A DNA stretch of 64,000 nucleotides from Ipomoea triloba (taxonomy: Eukaryota; Streptophyta; Magnoliopsida; Solanales; Convolvulaceae): positions 7,236,507-7,300,506 of the forward strand of contig NC_044917.1 in assembly GCF_003576645.1 (NCBI RefSeq), given 5' to 3'. Below the pieces are notes generated by a model. It saw nothing but the letters and a program-made list of their open reading frames with translations. It searched no databases and was not told where the DNA came from. The position numbers and the translations under genes are program-made. Positions within the stretch are counted from its first letter, which is position 1. Every line of letters begins with the position of its first letter. Positions 43,564 through 54,760 of the stretch are shown here, in pieces.

Positions 43564-44566
43564 TATTTGTGTATACATAATTTGAACTATAAATTTTAAT
43601 TATTTATATTTATTAATGTTTTAATATTGACATAAATTTTTGTGTATTGTGCATACAAAATGCTAGTGATTATATAAATGTTTACATCAACTTCTATCAT
43701 ATCATTAGCCCATGTAAACCTAATATGATATAAATACACGTAAATTAGAATTAATTTCATGTTATGTAAATATATAATGTTTTTAAATGATTTATATAAA
43801 TAAATAATTATACTAAATAAAATCAGCAAAAATCAAGCTTAATAAGGGTTAATAGACTCAACTTATTTGTGTGACGATAGAATTTTGTAGTTACTACTCG
43901 AATGTGTGCACCCAACAAATGACTATAATAAGAAAAACTAGTCTAAGTTATCTATATATAACTGATATACACAAATCAAGAAGGCAAAAAGACCAATGAT
44001 CACACATACTAAACTACATCATAAAGTATATATTAAGAAAAATTTTCAGAGGGAAAAATATCATTTTCCTTTACATGATTTGAAAATGTCAGGAAAAAAA
44101 CAAACAAATAAAAACACAAAACAAAAGTTTCTCTTACTATACATTTGGATGAAAGTCCGATATCTTTGCTAAGATATATATTTTTAAGCGGTTGTGTTTT
44201 TTTTTCCCTTTGTTTTCGTTGGTTTAGATAATAACGAGAGAGTATAGTAATTGAAGAAGGAAAGCCTCATAGTATTCTGAAGCGGCTTTGCCTAAGTATT
44301 CCAGAACGGCAAAGCCGGCCATTCGATCTATTATATTGTTTTACGAAACGCCACTATAACCGCCCACTCCACGTTCCTTCATTTTCTCCGACACAGATCC
44401 GCCACGTACCACCCCCCATTCGATCTCCTAAATAAACGCCACGCACTTCTTCTATATCATTTCCTGTCTCCTAAACCCGGTCTGTTTTTTTTCTTCTCTT
44501 TTCTCCTCTCTACGCGTCTTTTTCCATCATATCACTTTTATGCATGCATCGTATTGTGGTGCGGTG
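43260..44566. other. Spacer upstream of the Ser-rich membrane protein
   Basis: Mostly AT-rich, with (AT)n at 43528-43560. A scrap of SINE 3' end (GTAGTTACTACTCGAATGTG) lies near 43890. From 44330 the sequence becomes C-rich and ends in a TC-rich leader (TTTTTTCTTCTCTTTTCTCC), as is usual just before a plant gene. Confidence 0.35.
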
Positions 44567-45595
44567 ATGAAGACGCGAGGGAAGGGCAAGATCTTCAAGT
44601 GTTTGAGGCCCGCAACTGCCGACGAAGGCTACTTTAAACACTCTCGATCATGCGATAGTTTCGCCGATTTTCCCGAGTATTCGTCGTCCGGATCGGACCA
44701 TGGAGGAGGAGGAGGACGCGGCGGTGATGGTTCCTCCACCGCCGTCGTCGCCGCCGCCGGAGATCCGAAGATTTTGAGACATTTGACTATGAGAAAGGCT
44801 ACACATGCAGATCGCTCCTCGGACGTCGACGCTCCTGATGATCCTAACGCTCGGAAAGGGAAATTCCCTGGAAAATTCCGTCGCGTCCTTAAGGCCGTGT
44901 TTTTTGAAGCATCCTTGGTACATACCTTTATATATCAATTCGATAGATATTTATTAATTATCAAAATGAGTACTGATGGATTTCAATTTTAATTTTAATT
45001 TCAGTTAAGGAAACTTCGAAAGACGGATTCTTCGTTGCCGGCTCCGTTTAGATCTCGATCGAGCAGTAGCACTAATCTATCATCATCATCATCGAAATCG
45101 AAATCGCAGAGGATGTCGAGGAGTGAAAGTTTTGCGTCGATGGGACAAACAGAATCATCAGAGAAATTTTCTAGGATAAATTCATCAGATAGTTCTTCAT
45201 CACGGTTATCTTCGTCGTCTATGATGACCGCGAGAGAGTTATCATCATCATCATCATTATCGCCGTGTCCAAGTGTTCCGCGCTGTTCTCTGGCGTGTTG
45301 TTTGGACCGGAACAGATCCATTTCGTCAAGGACGAAGCAGGTGCTGCAGCAGAAGCTTGAGCGCGGGCGTTACTGTTGGAAAGTTGGATGTTGTTGTTTA
45401 ATTCTTTGTTTATTAGCTTTGCTGTTTTGGGGTAAAGCGCTGGCGATTGTTTTCATTTCTGCGTGGCTTTACTTTGCTCCTCTTTATTTCAAATCCGCCA
45501 TTGATCCGCCGCCGTTGTTTGAGCCCAGTGAATCTTGCATGATTACATCAACCAGGAACCGACCTCGCCATGCCAGAAGACACAGTGGATTTTGA
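44567..45595 (+). CDS. Ser-rich protein with C-terminal membrane hairpin, function unknown
   Basis: Two exons (44567-44917, 45005-45595) give 313 aa from MKTRGKGKIFKCL; an in-frame ATG at 44540 would add nine residues. The N-terminus is basic. Residues 44-70 are Gly/Ser-rich, and about residues 95-122 form a basic block (KGKFPGKFRRVLKAVFFEAS). A long Ser-rich, probably disordered region runs from about 125 to 220. A Cys-rich stretch (PRCSLACC, then WKVGCCCLILCLLALLFWG) leads into a hydrophobic segment long enough for one or two membrane passes at about residues 245-290. The tail is short and basic. I do not recognise the family with confidence. The regular exon phase and strong codon contrast with the flanks make it a real gene. 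Confidence 0.75.
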
Positions 45596-46009
45596 TCATA
45601 ACCGCCGAGGATATTGCAGTTTTTTTTTTCTATTTTTTTGCGGGAGCATAGGGGACGCCATTGCCTAATTGGAAACTGTTCTCTTTTTTTTTTTTTTTTT
45701 TGGAAATTTTAGTTTATAATTTGGAAATTGTACATCGATATTCAATTAATGGGATAATATAATGATTCTTCATACAAATTTCATATGCATACTCTGTTAC
45801 ATACGTTAAGTTCATGCATGGTGAAAACTTCATGTGTAGAGTGGGGTTTACTAAAACATTGCATGCACACCTCGTTTGGTATGTAAACTTAATTTTACAC
45901 ATTTAATTCATGTGTTAATTCACACAATGAATAAAATAAAATACGTTTGTTTGTTTCTTTATGTATTTTTTTTCTCCAAAATAGTATTAGGGTTATACTC
46001 TTGCAAACA

Positions 46010-46330
46010 GATCAGAAGGGAAGCCGAGCAAATATGTGGTGCACCTTATGTTTAACCGATGTGCATTTGATAGTTTTACCCTTGAGTACCTTTAACAATT
46101 CATTAACTGTGTTTTATTATTTTGTTTTATTAATTAATATAATAGATTTCTTAATTAAAACATTAAAGATTTGAATATATATGTTCTTGAATTTAAAAAA
46201 AAAATAAAAAAAATAAACCAAGCAATATGAGGTGTACCGTATGTTTAATAAGATGTACAATGGACAATTTTTCGATCCCTTAAATACCTTAACTAGCCAT
46301 TAATTTTGCTCTTATTAATCTATAATAATA
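46010..46330. repeat. About 190-bp diverged tandem duplication
   Basis: 46025-46155 (AGCAAATATGTGGTGCACCT, ATGTGCATTTGATAG, CTTGAGTACC, AATAGATTTC) is echoed by 46218-46335 (AGCAATATGAGGTGTACCGT, ATGTACAATGGACA, CTTAAATACC, AATAGATTTT). No protein is encoded. Confidence 0.55.
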
Positions 46331-46346
46331 GATTTTTTTTTTGAGT

Positions 46347-46485
46347 ACTATTGACTCTATTATAATGTAGTATATGTTCATAGCTACTTTCTCAACAAAA
46401 TGAAGAATAAAGAGTCAATATTGTCTCCACTCCACTGAGGCTCGAACCCACCCCTACCACAGGGTCTTTGGCTATAATAATAGAT
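46347..46485 (-). mobile_element. SINE-like element, second family
   Basis: On the minus strand GGGTGGGTTCGAGCCTCAG is a good RNA polymerase III box B. The 3' part (GAGTCAATAGTACTCAA when read minus) recurs at 15790-15825 and 52268-52330 as CTCTATTACAATGTAGTAT-type text on the plus strand. Confidence 0.45.
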
Positions 46486-46997
46486 TAATTATAATATCTG
46501 TCCATATGATAAAAAACATAAACCTTAATATAAAGAAATATTAAAGTGCAAGTACATCCTATCTATTTTCATTCATTACAAAGTAGATTTATAAGTTCTT
46601 TTGTATGTTCATAAAAATAAAGATTAATGTACATAAATATTACACTAAAGTGATGACTATTGGCATTTTATTTGGATTCACCTAGTAGTTTAATCCCAAA
46701 AAAAAAAAAAAAAATCGAATTTGTGAAGGTGAGGCCCAATTTTATTTTTTTTAATCAAGTCCAATATCCAGTCCGGCCCGTTGATAGTAAAATGAAAAAC
46801 TGGGCCATCTGTGATTTTGTGAAAAAGATGCGTAATGCATGCGTCAACCTTTGTCAAATTATTGTTACCGGTTTCCAAATTCCAAGCTGCTGGTCTGTCC
46901 TCTGGTCTCAGTAGTGGAGCAATAACTATAATCGATTATCTAGTAGCAACGGCGAATCAAAACGGTGAGTACCCAATCGGAGTTCAATCGCCGGAAA

Positions 46998-49261
46998 ATG
47001 CAGCCTAACTCCGCGGATTCGGACCTTCCAAGCCTTGCCAACATCAAAGTTCGTTCATCTTCCCCGCGCTTTCCGCCTCCCGCCACCCCGTCTTCCACCG
47101 ATACCCCAACCGCCGGAGCCCAGCGTAAGATCGGCATCGCCGTAGACCTCAGCGACGAGTCTGCCTTCGCCGTCAAGTGGGCGGTCCACCACTACCTCCG
47201 TCCCGGCGACGCCGTGATACTCCTCCATGTCCGCCCCACCTCTGTTCTCTATGGAGCTGACTGGGGTTCCGTTGACCTCTCCATCGTCGACACTGACAAC
47301 GAGGAGTCGCAGCAGAAGCTGGAGGATGATTTCGACACTTTTACTACTACTAAGGCCACCGATCTGGCTCAACCGCTTGTGGACGCGCAGATTCCGTTCA
47401 AAATCCACATCGTTAAGGACCACGATATGAAGGAGAGGCTCTGCCTCGAGGTCGAAAGGCTGGGACTCAGTGCCGTCATCATGGGGAGCCGTGGATTTGG
47501 GGCTACTAAGAGAGGAAACGACGGAAGGCTTGGCAGCGTTAGTGATTACTGTGTTAGACATTGCGTTTGCCCTGTAGTTGTTGTTAGATATCCCGATGAC
47601 AAGGAAAGTGGAAATGCTAGTGGTGAACCTATTGTCTCTGTGGCCTCAGTAGCCGAGGAGGAGGAAGAAGACGAGCCGGAGTACCACGATGCTCATGATG
47701 ATCGAAAAGGTATACTTGTGTGCTTTAAGTTTTTCAATGCATTTCCCTTTGCTCCTTATCTTTTTGTTGCTTATTAGTTATTACTTGTATTGATGAATCG
47801 TGCATACTTGTTGTTAATGATGTAATCTATAGATTTCTGTTCTTTCTAGTCTGTTATGTCCTTTAGATCAGAAACAATCTAGTAATCAAGTGTGAGAATC
47901 ACAACATGATGATTTATACACAGTTATTCTTAGGATTGGATTCAATTGCATAATAAGTGGCATGAGTATCCTGGCAAGAGGATCACATTGATTTATTGAT
48001 TTTTAAGGGCTTTCCTTTCCTTTGATTAAAACAAAAAAAATTCTACCATCCACTGATTTGAAATTTAGATTGGTGGCATGATTTTGGTGCTGAACCATTA
48101 AGATGACTTCCATCAACTTAAGAACTCTAAAAGGACATGACTAACAGATGGACATAGCATGGCTGCTGCACACAGTTTAAACTAAGACCCTTAAGGTTCA
48201 TGGGTTTAGGGTCAAAAATTGTATGAATTACATCCACTTGCCTTGGGCAATGGGCTAATTACTATGATGAATTCTTTTCAAATGTCTTGATGTTAAAGAA
48301 TGAAATTAATACTCTGTCAGTCTGTTGCATTTCCAGAATCTCATTGTCCTGCAAATGTTTTCCAGAAGCTTTATTCTTTATTCTTGGAATATAGTTGACA
48401 AAATCAACAAACTATATAATTTTTTTTTGCATAGAAGATTGATTGGTGGCAGGAAAATAAATCTCTAGCTTTTGGCATGGGTAGCTTATTCTTTGCTGCT
48501 AGTGTTCTAGTTTCTTATTTGAACTTTGGTTTGGCTTCTCTTAGCAATATGAGAAATGCTATAAGGATGTAGGGAAAAAAGTCCAATAAATAACCAGCTT
48601 AGTTGGCCTGAGTGGCCGTGCACTCTCATCCCCTTAAGAGATGTCGAGAGTTCAAAACCCCTACCCTTGTATGGAAAAACCAATATGGCCATTGGCCAGC
48701 ACTTTGTCCCTTAATTCGGCTAGCCTGGTGTGAGTACGGTACAGGCTTAAAGGTGCCTCTTATAGTTAGGGCCTACATAGGACACCTCGTGGTCTAACAA
48801 ATGAAAATCTTATAAATAATTCTGCCTCTTTGCCTAACAAATGAAAATCTTATAAATAATTCTGCCTCTTTGCCTGATTGATATTTTCCTGAATCGCACA
48901 AAATTAAGGTAACAAACAAATTAAATGGTATGTAAAATTTACACTTGTTGATTAATATCCTTCTGACTTGTTAATTATTGAGAATAGTGTTCAGTTATAT
49001 TTTTTAACAACTTCATTGCATATATATATGAAGATGGAATTTTTTAGCTCATGCAGTTTTTGAAGTTAATTGATATGGGGAGCATATTTAGACATTCAGA
49101 AACTTGTGTAATTTGTTGACTCTTGAAAAATGTTAATTTGTCATTCACTATATGGCCATGCTTCTTAAACTATCTTATATGTGTGAGCTTTGATTTGATT
49201 TTATAGTTTCTTCATTGTCTAATGATATTATCGTACCCCCTTTGCTCCTACAGATTCATAA
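46998..49261 (+). CDS. PHOS32/PHOS34-like universal stress protein A domain protein
   Basis: Universal stress protein (USPA) fold; the Arabidopsis relatives PHOS32 and PHOS34 are phosphorylated after pathogen signals. Exon 1 is 46998-47709 and exon 2 only 49254-49261, giving 239 aa ending D-D-R-K-D-S. The ATG at 46998 (MQPNSADSDLP) is chosen because the frame upstream to 46965 lacks an ATG. The N-terminal SSSPRFPPP region holds Ser-Pro, a possible MAP-kinase site. The USP domain (about 42-205) shows RKIGIAVDLSDESAFAVKWA, ILLHVRP, and the nucleotide-loop motif VIMGSRGFGATKRGNDGRLG followed by GSVSDYCVRHCVCPVVVV. The C-terminus is acidic (VAEEEEEDEPEYHDA). The 1.54-kb intron before an 8-nt final exon carries a SINE. 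Confidence 0.92.
48603..48800 (+). mobile_element. tRNA-derived SINE in the USP gene intron
   Basis: Box-A-like TGGCCTGAGTGGCCGTGCAC and, 40 bp on, box-B-like GAGAGTTCAAAACCC. Downstream, a non-tRNA body (TGTGAGTACGGTACAGGC, CCTCGTGGTCTAAC) differs from the SINE family in the VAP4-type gene, so it is a distinct family. Confidence 0.55.
48794..48873. repeat. 40-bp exact tandem duplication
   Basis: CTAACAAATGAAAATCTTAT and the next 20 bases occur at 48794 and again at 48834 without a visible difference, directly at the SINE's 3' edge. This is possibly a target-site duplication-like or replication slip event. Confidence 0.85.
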
Positions 49262-51402
49262 TAGAAAGCCGAACCCAACTTCACACACCCTTCCGTGATA
49301 GGAGGTTTGTATTCTCTATTTTAAGTTGCCTTAAACAATTCCTCTTTGCCTGTGAGTCCAAATAGATTGTTTTATTTTCCTAATTCTTCTATTCCTTTCT
49401 GTGTGATTGCTAGCATAGTACTTCTGGGCCCTGGTTCTCTCAATCTAGTTACTCTCTTGTTTTGCAGTACCAAGGCAATGCAGTTTACAAAGTATAACCA
49501 TGGTGTATGATGCTTGTGACTGATCAGACACTTGTGATGCATGAAATCATGTTAATGTAAATAAACTGTGGTTGATGTTTCTCCCATCCTCATATAGTCT
49601 GGTTGTCACAGATTTCCTGTGAACTGTATTAAATGTTTGGCTTGGTGTTGTTTATTCCGGATTAGCATCATATATTACTCGTGTTTTTCACTGATGAATG
49701 GATCATTGCTATGCACGTTTTCACTCTGAATCAAAATTTAGGGCTGCATGTAATTTTCAGAAAGAGATGTTGCTTACTTAATGTGATTTTTAAGGTTGTT
49801 TATATATATATATATAGTCTAGCTAGTTATAGTCTAATTTCAAGGTAGGGTTCTTTCAATATTTATTAGTATTTTTTTTTTTGAAAACATATTTATTAGT
49901 ATTTAATTTCAAGATTTTATTTAAGGGAATTGAGTTAATGAAAGACAGTTTTGCTATAGGATAATGTTTCCGGTGTGATGTGATACGGATAAGACTACAT
50001 GTTGAATTGATTGTCTTATGACCTTATCTCCACCAAACTGTCTCAGAGTCGTTTTGTTGTGGTGTCATGGTCTATAGTTTACAGCAACTCTGCAAAAAAG
50101 CTTGGGGGAAGTGATCAAAGCCTTTAATTGCTCAAGTATAATAGTATTTTTATTTTTGTTTTTTTTAATAATTAATTTTAAACAATATTTTACTTTTAGT
50201 TTTTTTTTTTTTAAGTTATTTTACTTATAGTTTAAATGATCAAAATGTTCTTAATTTATAAAATACTTACAAATTTCATCATCCTAATGTATGTGAGGGA
50301 ATTTTGAACTAACAGTAAAATATTTTTTAATATCAATAACTAATAGCCTAGTTGATTCACTAGAAAATATTTTCTTAGGATAATTTTTTTTTTTTCAAAT
50401 TTGAAGAAAAACATATTTTACCTTGTTGGTTGATGTCAATTTTTTTCTTAATCAAAGTAATAGGCTTTTTGATTCACCGCATTACCCACAATGCTCTTGC
50501 ACCAAGTAAAACTTAAAACTTTACAAGTAGAATTTAAATTAGTCTTATAATGCTCTTTCTCACCCTAATCATCTCGATCTCTTTTTTCAAATCAAGAAAG
50601 TCTCAATCTCAGCCAAGTTGGTTGGGTTGTTTTGCTTGGTAATTACAAAGTTTTAAGTTCAATTTCTAATAGGAATAAAATACTTCTTTTGTGTAATCGG
50701 CACAAGGAGGGGTTTACCTAGTGCACACCATTGAGTAATGGTTATAAGTTTTTTCTCGTCATCAACAAGAGTTCAATTCATGTCAACACTTATTCTGTCA
50801 AACCCGTTGCACTAAGTATTAATGCGGGGTTCTCTTATCACCTAACAAGATGAAAGGATGGCCAAGTAGATTGTCACTAGTTTAATTCTTGTCAATACTT
50901 ATTCGATTGAATCCATTGCACCTGGTGTTCCTAATGCCGTGAGTTTTTTTTTTTTTTTTTTGCCATCCAAAAAAAGTCCCAACTTGTATTTCATTGAGAC
51001 ATTAATGAATTGAAATACCAGCCACAACCTCAAAAAATGGCTATGACATCACTAGTCTGCAATACTAATAATTCTTCCTGTGAGCTAAGCTAAAATCACT
51101 GTGAACAATGTCGAAATTTCAATGTCCAAATGCTAATATTTAGAATTGTCGGTGAGGCAAAGAAAAATCACCCAATGCTTCAGTAATCAATCAGTAGCAT
51201 CAATAATTAAAGGTCTATCCAAACAATAATCTGAATAACAAAACAAGCCAAACACAGTAACATCAAGAATTAGCTGGATTGAATATTACGGAACACGTAC
51301 AATCTGGACTCATAAGACAGAGATTTATAAAAAACAGAACTGCATATTCCTACAAATTCCTATGTTCGGTTTAGGATTAGTGATGAAAAGTGGAACTAAC
51401 AA
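49262..51402. other. Convergent intergenic region between the USP and BBX genes
   Basis: 3' UTRs of both genes with AT-rich sequence between them. One SINE (50613-50770) and a T-run at 50946-50961. A possible further exon-like text near 49470-49510 is probably 3' UTR of the USP transcript, since its stop is at 49261. Confidence 0.4.
50613..50770 (+). mobile_element. SINE copy, plus orientation
   Basis: CCAAGTTGGTTGGGTTG (box A region), AAGTTTTAAGTTCAATTTC (degenerate box B) and ATTGAGTAATGGTTATAAG then TTTTTCTCGTCATC. These follow the same order as the copies in the VAP4-type gene, on the opposite strand. Confidence 0.55.
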
Positions 51403-51981
51403 TCAATCAAGCAGTGACGACGAAGTTACTACTTGATCATCCAGGTCGTCTCTCAACCTCCTTCTCAATGTAGAAGAAAAGGCTTCACCGCCGCCGTCTC
51501 GGGAGGAGAAAGAGCCCTCGTCGCCGCCAGACGAACTCGGTCCAGGAGGCGGTGACGAGGACGGGGACGAACTAGCGGACCAAGGCACTACCTGATTCTC
51601 ATCGCCTTCCTCCTCCTCATATTCATCACTACTATATCCACTATCATAATCACTTCCCGAATCAATGAAATCTTGATGAACATCACTCCCCATTTCACGA
51701 TTACTCTCTCCCTCGTCCCGGCGCAGCTGAGCATGATTAATCTGGTCGAGGCAGGCGGGGCAGACGGAGACGGTGCGGCAGAGCTTGGCGCCGGAAGCGG
51801 TCCACGGCGTGGGAGAGCAACACGCGTGGCAGAGAAGAGTTCTGGAGTGCTTAGCTACGAGGAAATTCGCAGAATGGACCTTCTCGTCGCAGCTCCAGCA
51901 CAGACTCGCTTCATCGGAGTCGCAGTACATCCTAGCTCCATCCCCGCACAGCTCACACTTCCTCTTCGCTTCTTTCGCCAT
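51403..51981 (-). CDS. B-box zinc finger protein, BBX28/BBX29-like
   Basis: Plant B-box transcription regulator, single exon, 192 aa. The B-box has zinc ligands Cys9, Cys12, Cys20, Asp23, Cys28, Cys31, His36 and His45. It is followed by the subgroup motif TLLCHACCSPTPWTASGAKL and a CPAC pair (about residues 74-77) as in BBX28-type proteins. There is no CCT domain. The rest is low-complexity: acidic, Ser/Tyr-rich at 108-128 (SDYDSGYSSDEYEEEEG) and Ser/Pro-rich at 135-165. BBX28-type proteins in Arabidopsis repress light and flowering regulators by binding HY5 or CO. The start is supported by a TATA box about 105 bp upstream. Confidence 0.9.
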   Translation of the reverse strand: MAKEAKRKCELCGDGARMYCDSDEASLCWSCDEKVHSANFLVAKHSRTLLCHACCSPTPWTASGAKLCRTVSVCPACLDQINHAQLRRDEGESNREMGSDVHQDFIDSGSDYDSGYSSDEYEEEEGDENQVVPWSASSSPSSSPPPGPSSSGGDEGSFSSRDGGGEAFSSTLRRRLRDDLDDQVVTSSSLLD

Positions 51982-52084
51982 CGCTTCAATTCTCAGAAGA
52001 GCTTAAAATTTTACAGAACTTTAGCTTCCTTGTATATGTAAGTCTTATTGGAGTGGGGAGGAGAAGAAGGCGACTTTGTGCGTT

Positions 52085-52091
52085 TTTTATA
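52085..52091 (-). promoter_or_regulatory. TATA box of the BBX gene
   Basis: TATAAAA on the minus strand, about 105 bp upstream of the ATG at 51981. Confidence 0.6.
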
Positions 52092-52099
52092 GGATGATT

Positions 52100-53243
52100 T
52101 TTTGTAAACTGCTGGCTCGCTGGCTACAGAGTCAAATGGGTGGATCATGGATGCAATGAGTGGTCCCACTATTCATTTCTCTTAAATTATTCCTTCCAAT
52201 TTGGCAGTCACATGTACTACTAAAATTTACTCCACAGTTCTATTGTATGCATCTAATTCAATCAATCAGACTTACTACCACTCTTACTCTGTTACAATGT
52301 AATATCTATTCATAACTACTCATTCAAACTACTAAATCACAAGGTCATTGACATATCAGAACTATTTTCTCAAATTACTAAACGCAGGGTGATTGACATA
52401 ACACAGTTTTTAAAAAGGACAAAACACTCGCTAATGAAATGAATTTTAAGATGGAGAGGTTAGTGTTTTAAGTTGGAAGAGATCCCATGTGTATTATTGG
52501 GAGATGCATATATGTTGAATAAAATATAATTGAGGATACAAGTAATGAGAGTGGGGGTTAGTATGGTGAGATGGCAAGATTTGGTCCGCAGAAAGGAAAG
52601 AGGCACGTGAATTTCAGCTGCTCTCGGCATGGCCGTACGTACACTACAATTAACTACCACCTCTCCCATGACCGCCCATCGATGCCCACTCTTTCATTCA
52701 AATACTCTTTCCACTATTCTAAATTATTAATATTATTCATTTTTAATTTTAATTTATATTTGTTAACTGATTTAGTTTTTTAACAAAGATTATGATAAAA
52801 TTAGGTAGGGATCCAATATTCATAACCTGAAAGAAATCAAGAGTAGATTTGATATGGTGTGAGACCATTTTACATGAAGCGGTTCTATACAAAAATTATT
52901 TAATAATCAAAATTTGGTTGGAAACGTTGAACACAAGCATGTAGAAAAGTTTGAGTAATTTTCATTTAAAAAGTTAAGAGTTTCAATATTTTCATTGTAT
53001 TTGGTCATAAATTCATTCAAGAATTAAATCAAGTAACAAATGTATAATAAATGGCTTGATTTAGTCTAATTAGGCTCATTTATGATATTAGGCTATAATT
53101 ATCCATACAAGTTGACCCATTGCAAGCTTATTTGATAAATTTGAGAATACTTTTTAATTCATTTAAAAGCCAAGTTACCATTTGAATTACAAGTTTGGCA
53201 AATCTATGTTAGACTCCCAATTAGACTTTCTTGGTCAATCTTT

Positions 53244-53274
<31 letters not shown>

Positions 53275-54520
53275 GGTTTTGTATCTTTTTTCTTACAAGT
53301 TTTACTCTAATTTGATTTTCTCGGTCCCTTTTTGTACTTTTTCTTACAAATTGTCCTTTTTATAGTAATACTTTTATTATTATTATTATCACTATTATTG
53401 TTAGAGTGAATTGAAATTATAAGAATTTAGAGAAAATAATAACTAATTATAAATATGATGATATAATGGTAAAATTCATTGTTGAAAAAAGAAAGAGAAT
53501 TGCATAAATAAATATAATCTCAAACACTTGAGGCGGTTAAAGTGATCACAATAAAATTAAAACAATTAAATTATTTAAATAGTATTGTTCGTATCAAATT
53601 TTTATTTTTTAGTTAAAAATTGCCCCTCAAAATTCATATATCATTTTCTATTTATTTAGGCGGTGCTTCGAATCACTTGTGTTAGCATATAGTAATATAT
53701 AAACATAAATGTTATCACTTAGCCTTTTAGTTGAGATGGAGCATATGCTTTAATTTGGCATAGAGTCAACCTTATGCCAAAGATTATGGGTTAATCTACA
53801 TGTTGCTTGGAGCCCATAAAAAAGTACCGCACACATAAAAGGGCATGTTGAATATATATAATATATAAATATAAATGTGCAATCCAATCACAAAAAAAAT
53901 AAAAATAAATGTGAATTAAACTATTAATTTAAATTTTTAATTAAGATAAAGTACATACTTCAATTACTCGGACCACGTACTTCTATAGTTGTATATGCAT
54001 ATATATTTTTCCTTTTTTGGGTATTGAAGTACAGTCGAAGTTAACAATCGCTACTTTAGACATGGGGCATCCTATGCCTATGCGCTAGCTGGAAGGTGGC
54101 AGGGATTTATGGCGTCATGGTACATGCTAAAACCTAAATTATGGACAAAATAAATTTAAAAAAAAATAAATTATATATATATATATATATATAGTTGTTT
54201 ATTCGGTAGTTATTTGTCTGGATTACGTGGCACGTCCATGTGACTATATCTGATTTGGGTTGTGGTCCAGTGGATTATCCACCTGCTTTAGAATCTAAAT
54301 GTTCTTACGTGGACGAATATCACCACACTCAATCTAATCTGACGTGGCTTCACTGCTTGCCACTCCTTTCCTGTTTAATATTCTGCCCACACTACCATAG
54401 TACCATACTCTCACCCCAATTTGCCAAAAAACTCTTACCATAAAAGGCAAATGTGTAACTTTCAATAATATAAAAAATTTACGCATTTAATTTTTATTTT
54501 TTTAAAAATAAAGAAGTTAA
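52100..54520. other. Intergenic spacer
   Basis: AT-rich. At 52268-52330 there is a fragment of the repeat with CTCTGTTACAATGTAATATC. At 52852-52905 half of a fold-back MITE end (GGTGTGAGACCATTTTACAT) survives. A T-run lies at 53249-53273. No coding region recognised. Confidence 0.35.
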
Positions 54521-54529
54521 TTCATTAAT

Positions 54530-54760
54530 CATATGCTGAAACGTTTACAATATAGATAGATGAAATGATCAAGCATTCCTTACAATCAGACATATAAACA
54601 ACTTCCCTAGCAATGCTATAGAAAACTTGATTCACAGACTGTTTTACAATTTTGAACCTGAATATTTTGAAGGAACTTAAAGCTTCTTTAATGATTTGGT
54701 CAAACGTACCCATGACTGACACTGGTTGAATAATCGTCTTGCATACCACCTAAGTATCTA
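54530..54760 (-). pseudogene. Fragment resembling the RNase H end of a LINE
   Basis: The minus-strand reading has FKIFRFKIVKQSVNQVFYSIAREVVYMSD, which parallels the C-terminal part of plant LINE RNase H domains (phenylalanine, basic, S-x-N-x-V-A-H-S-I-A-R pattern). His at the A-H position has become Tyr. Only this tail is present and the left border is unclear. The identification is by resemblance only. Confidence 0.4.

Noticed and set aside
45001..45321. Minus-strand Asp-rich ORF
   Set aside because: Antisense shadow of the Ser-rich coding exon (TCA/TCATCATC codons read backward).
54240..54443. 67-codon ORF in the spacer
   Set aside because: No features and typical spacer composition around it.
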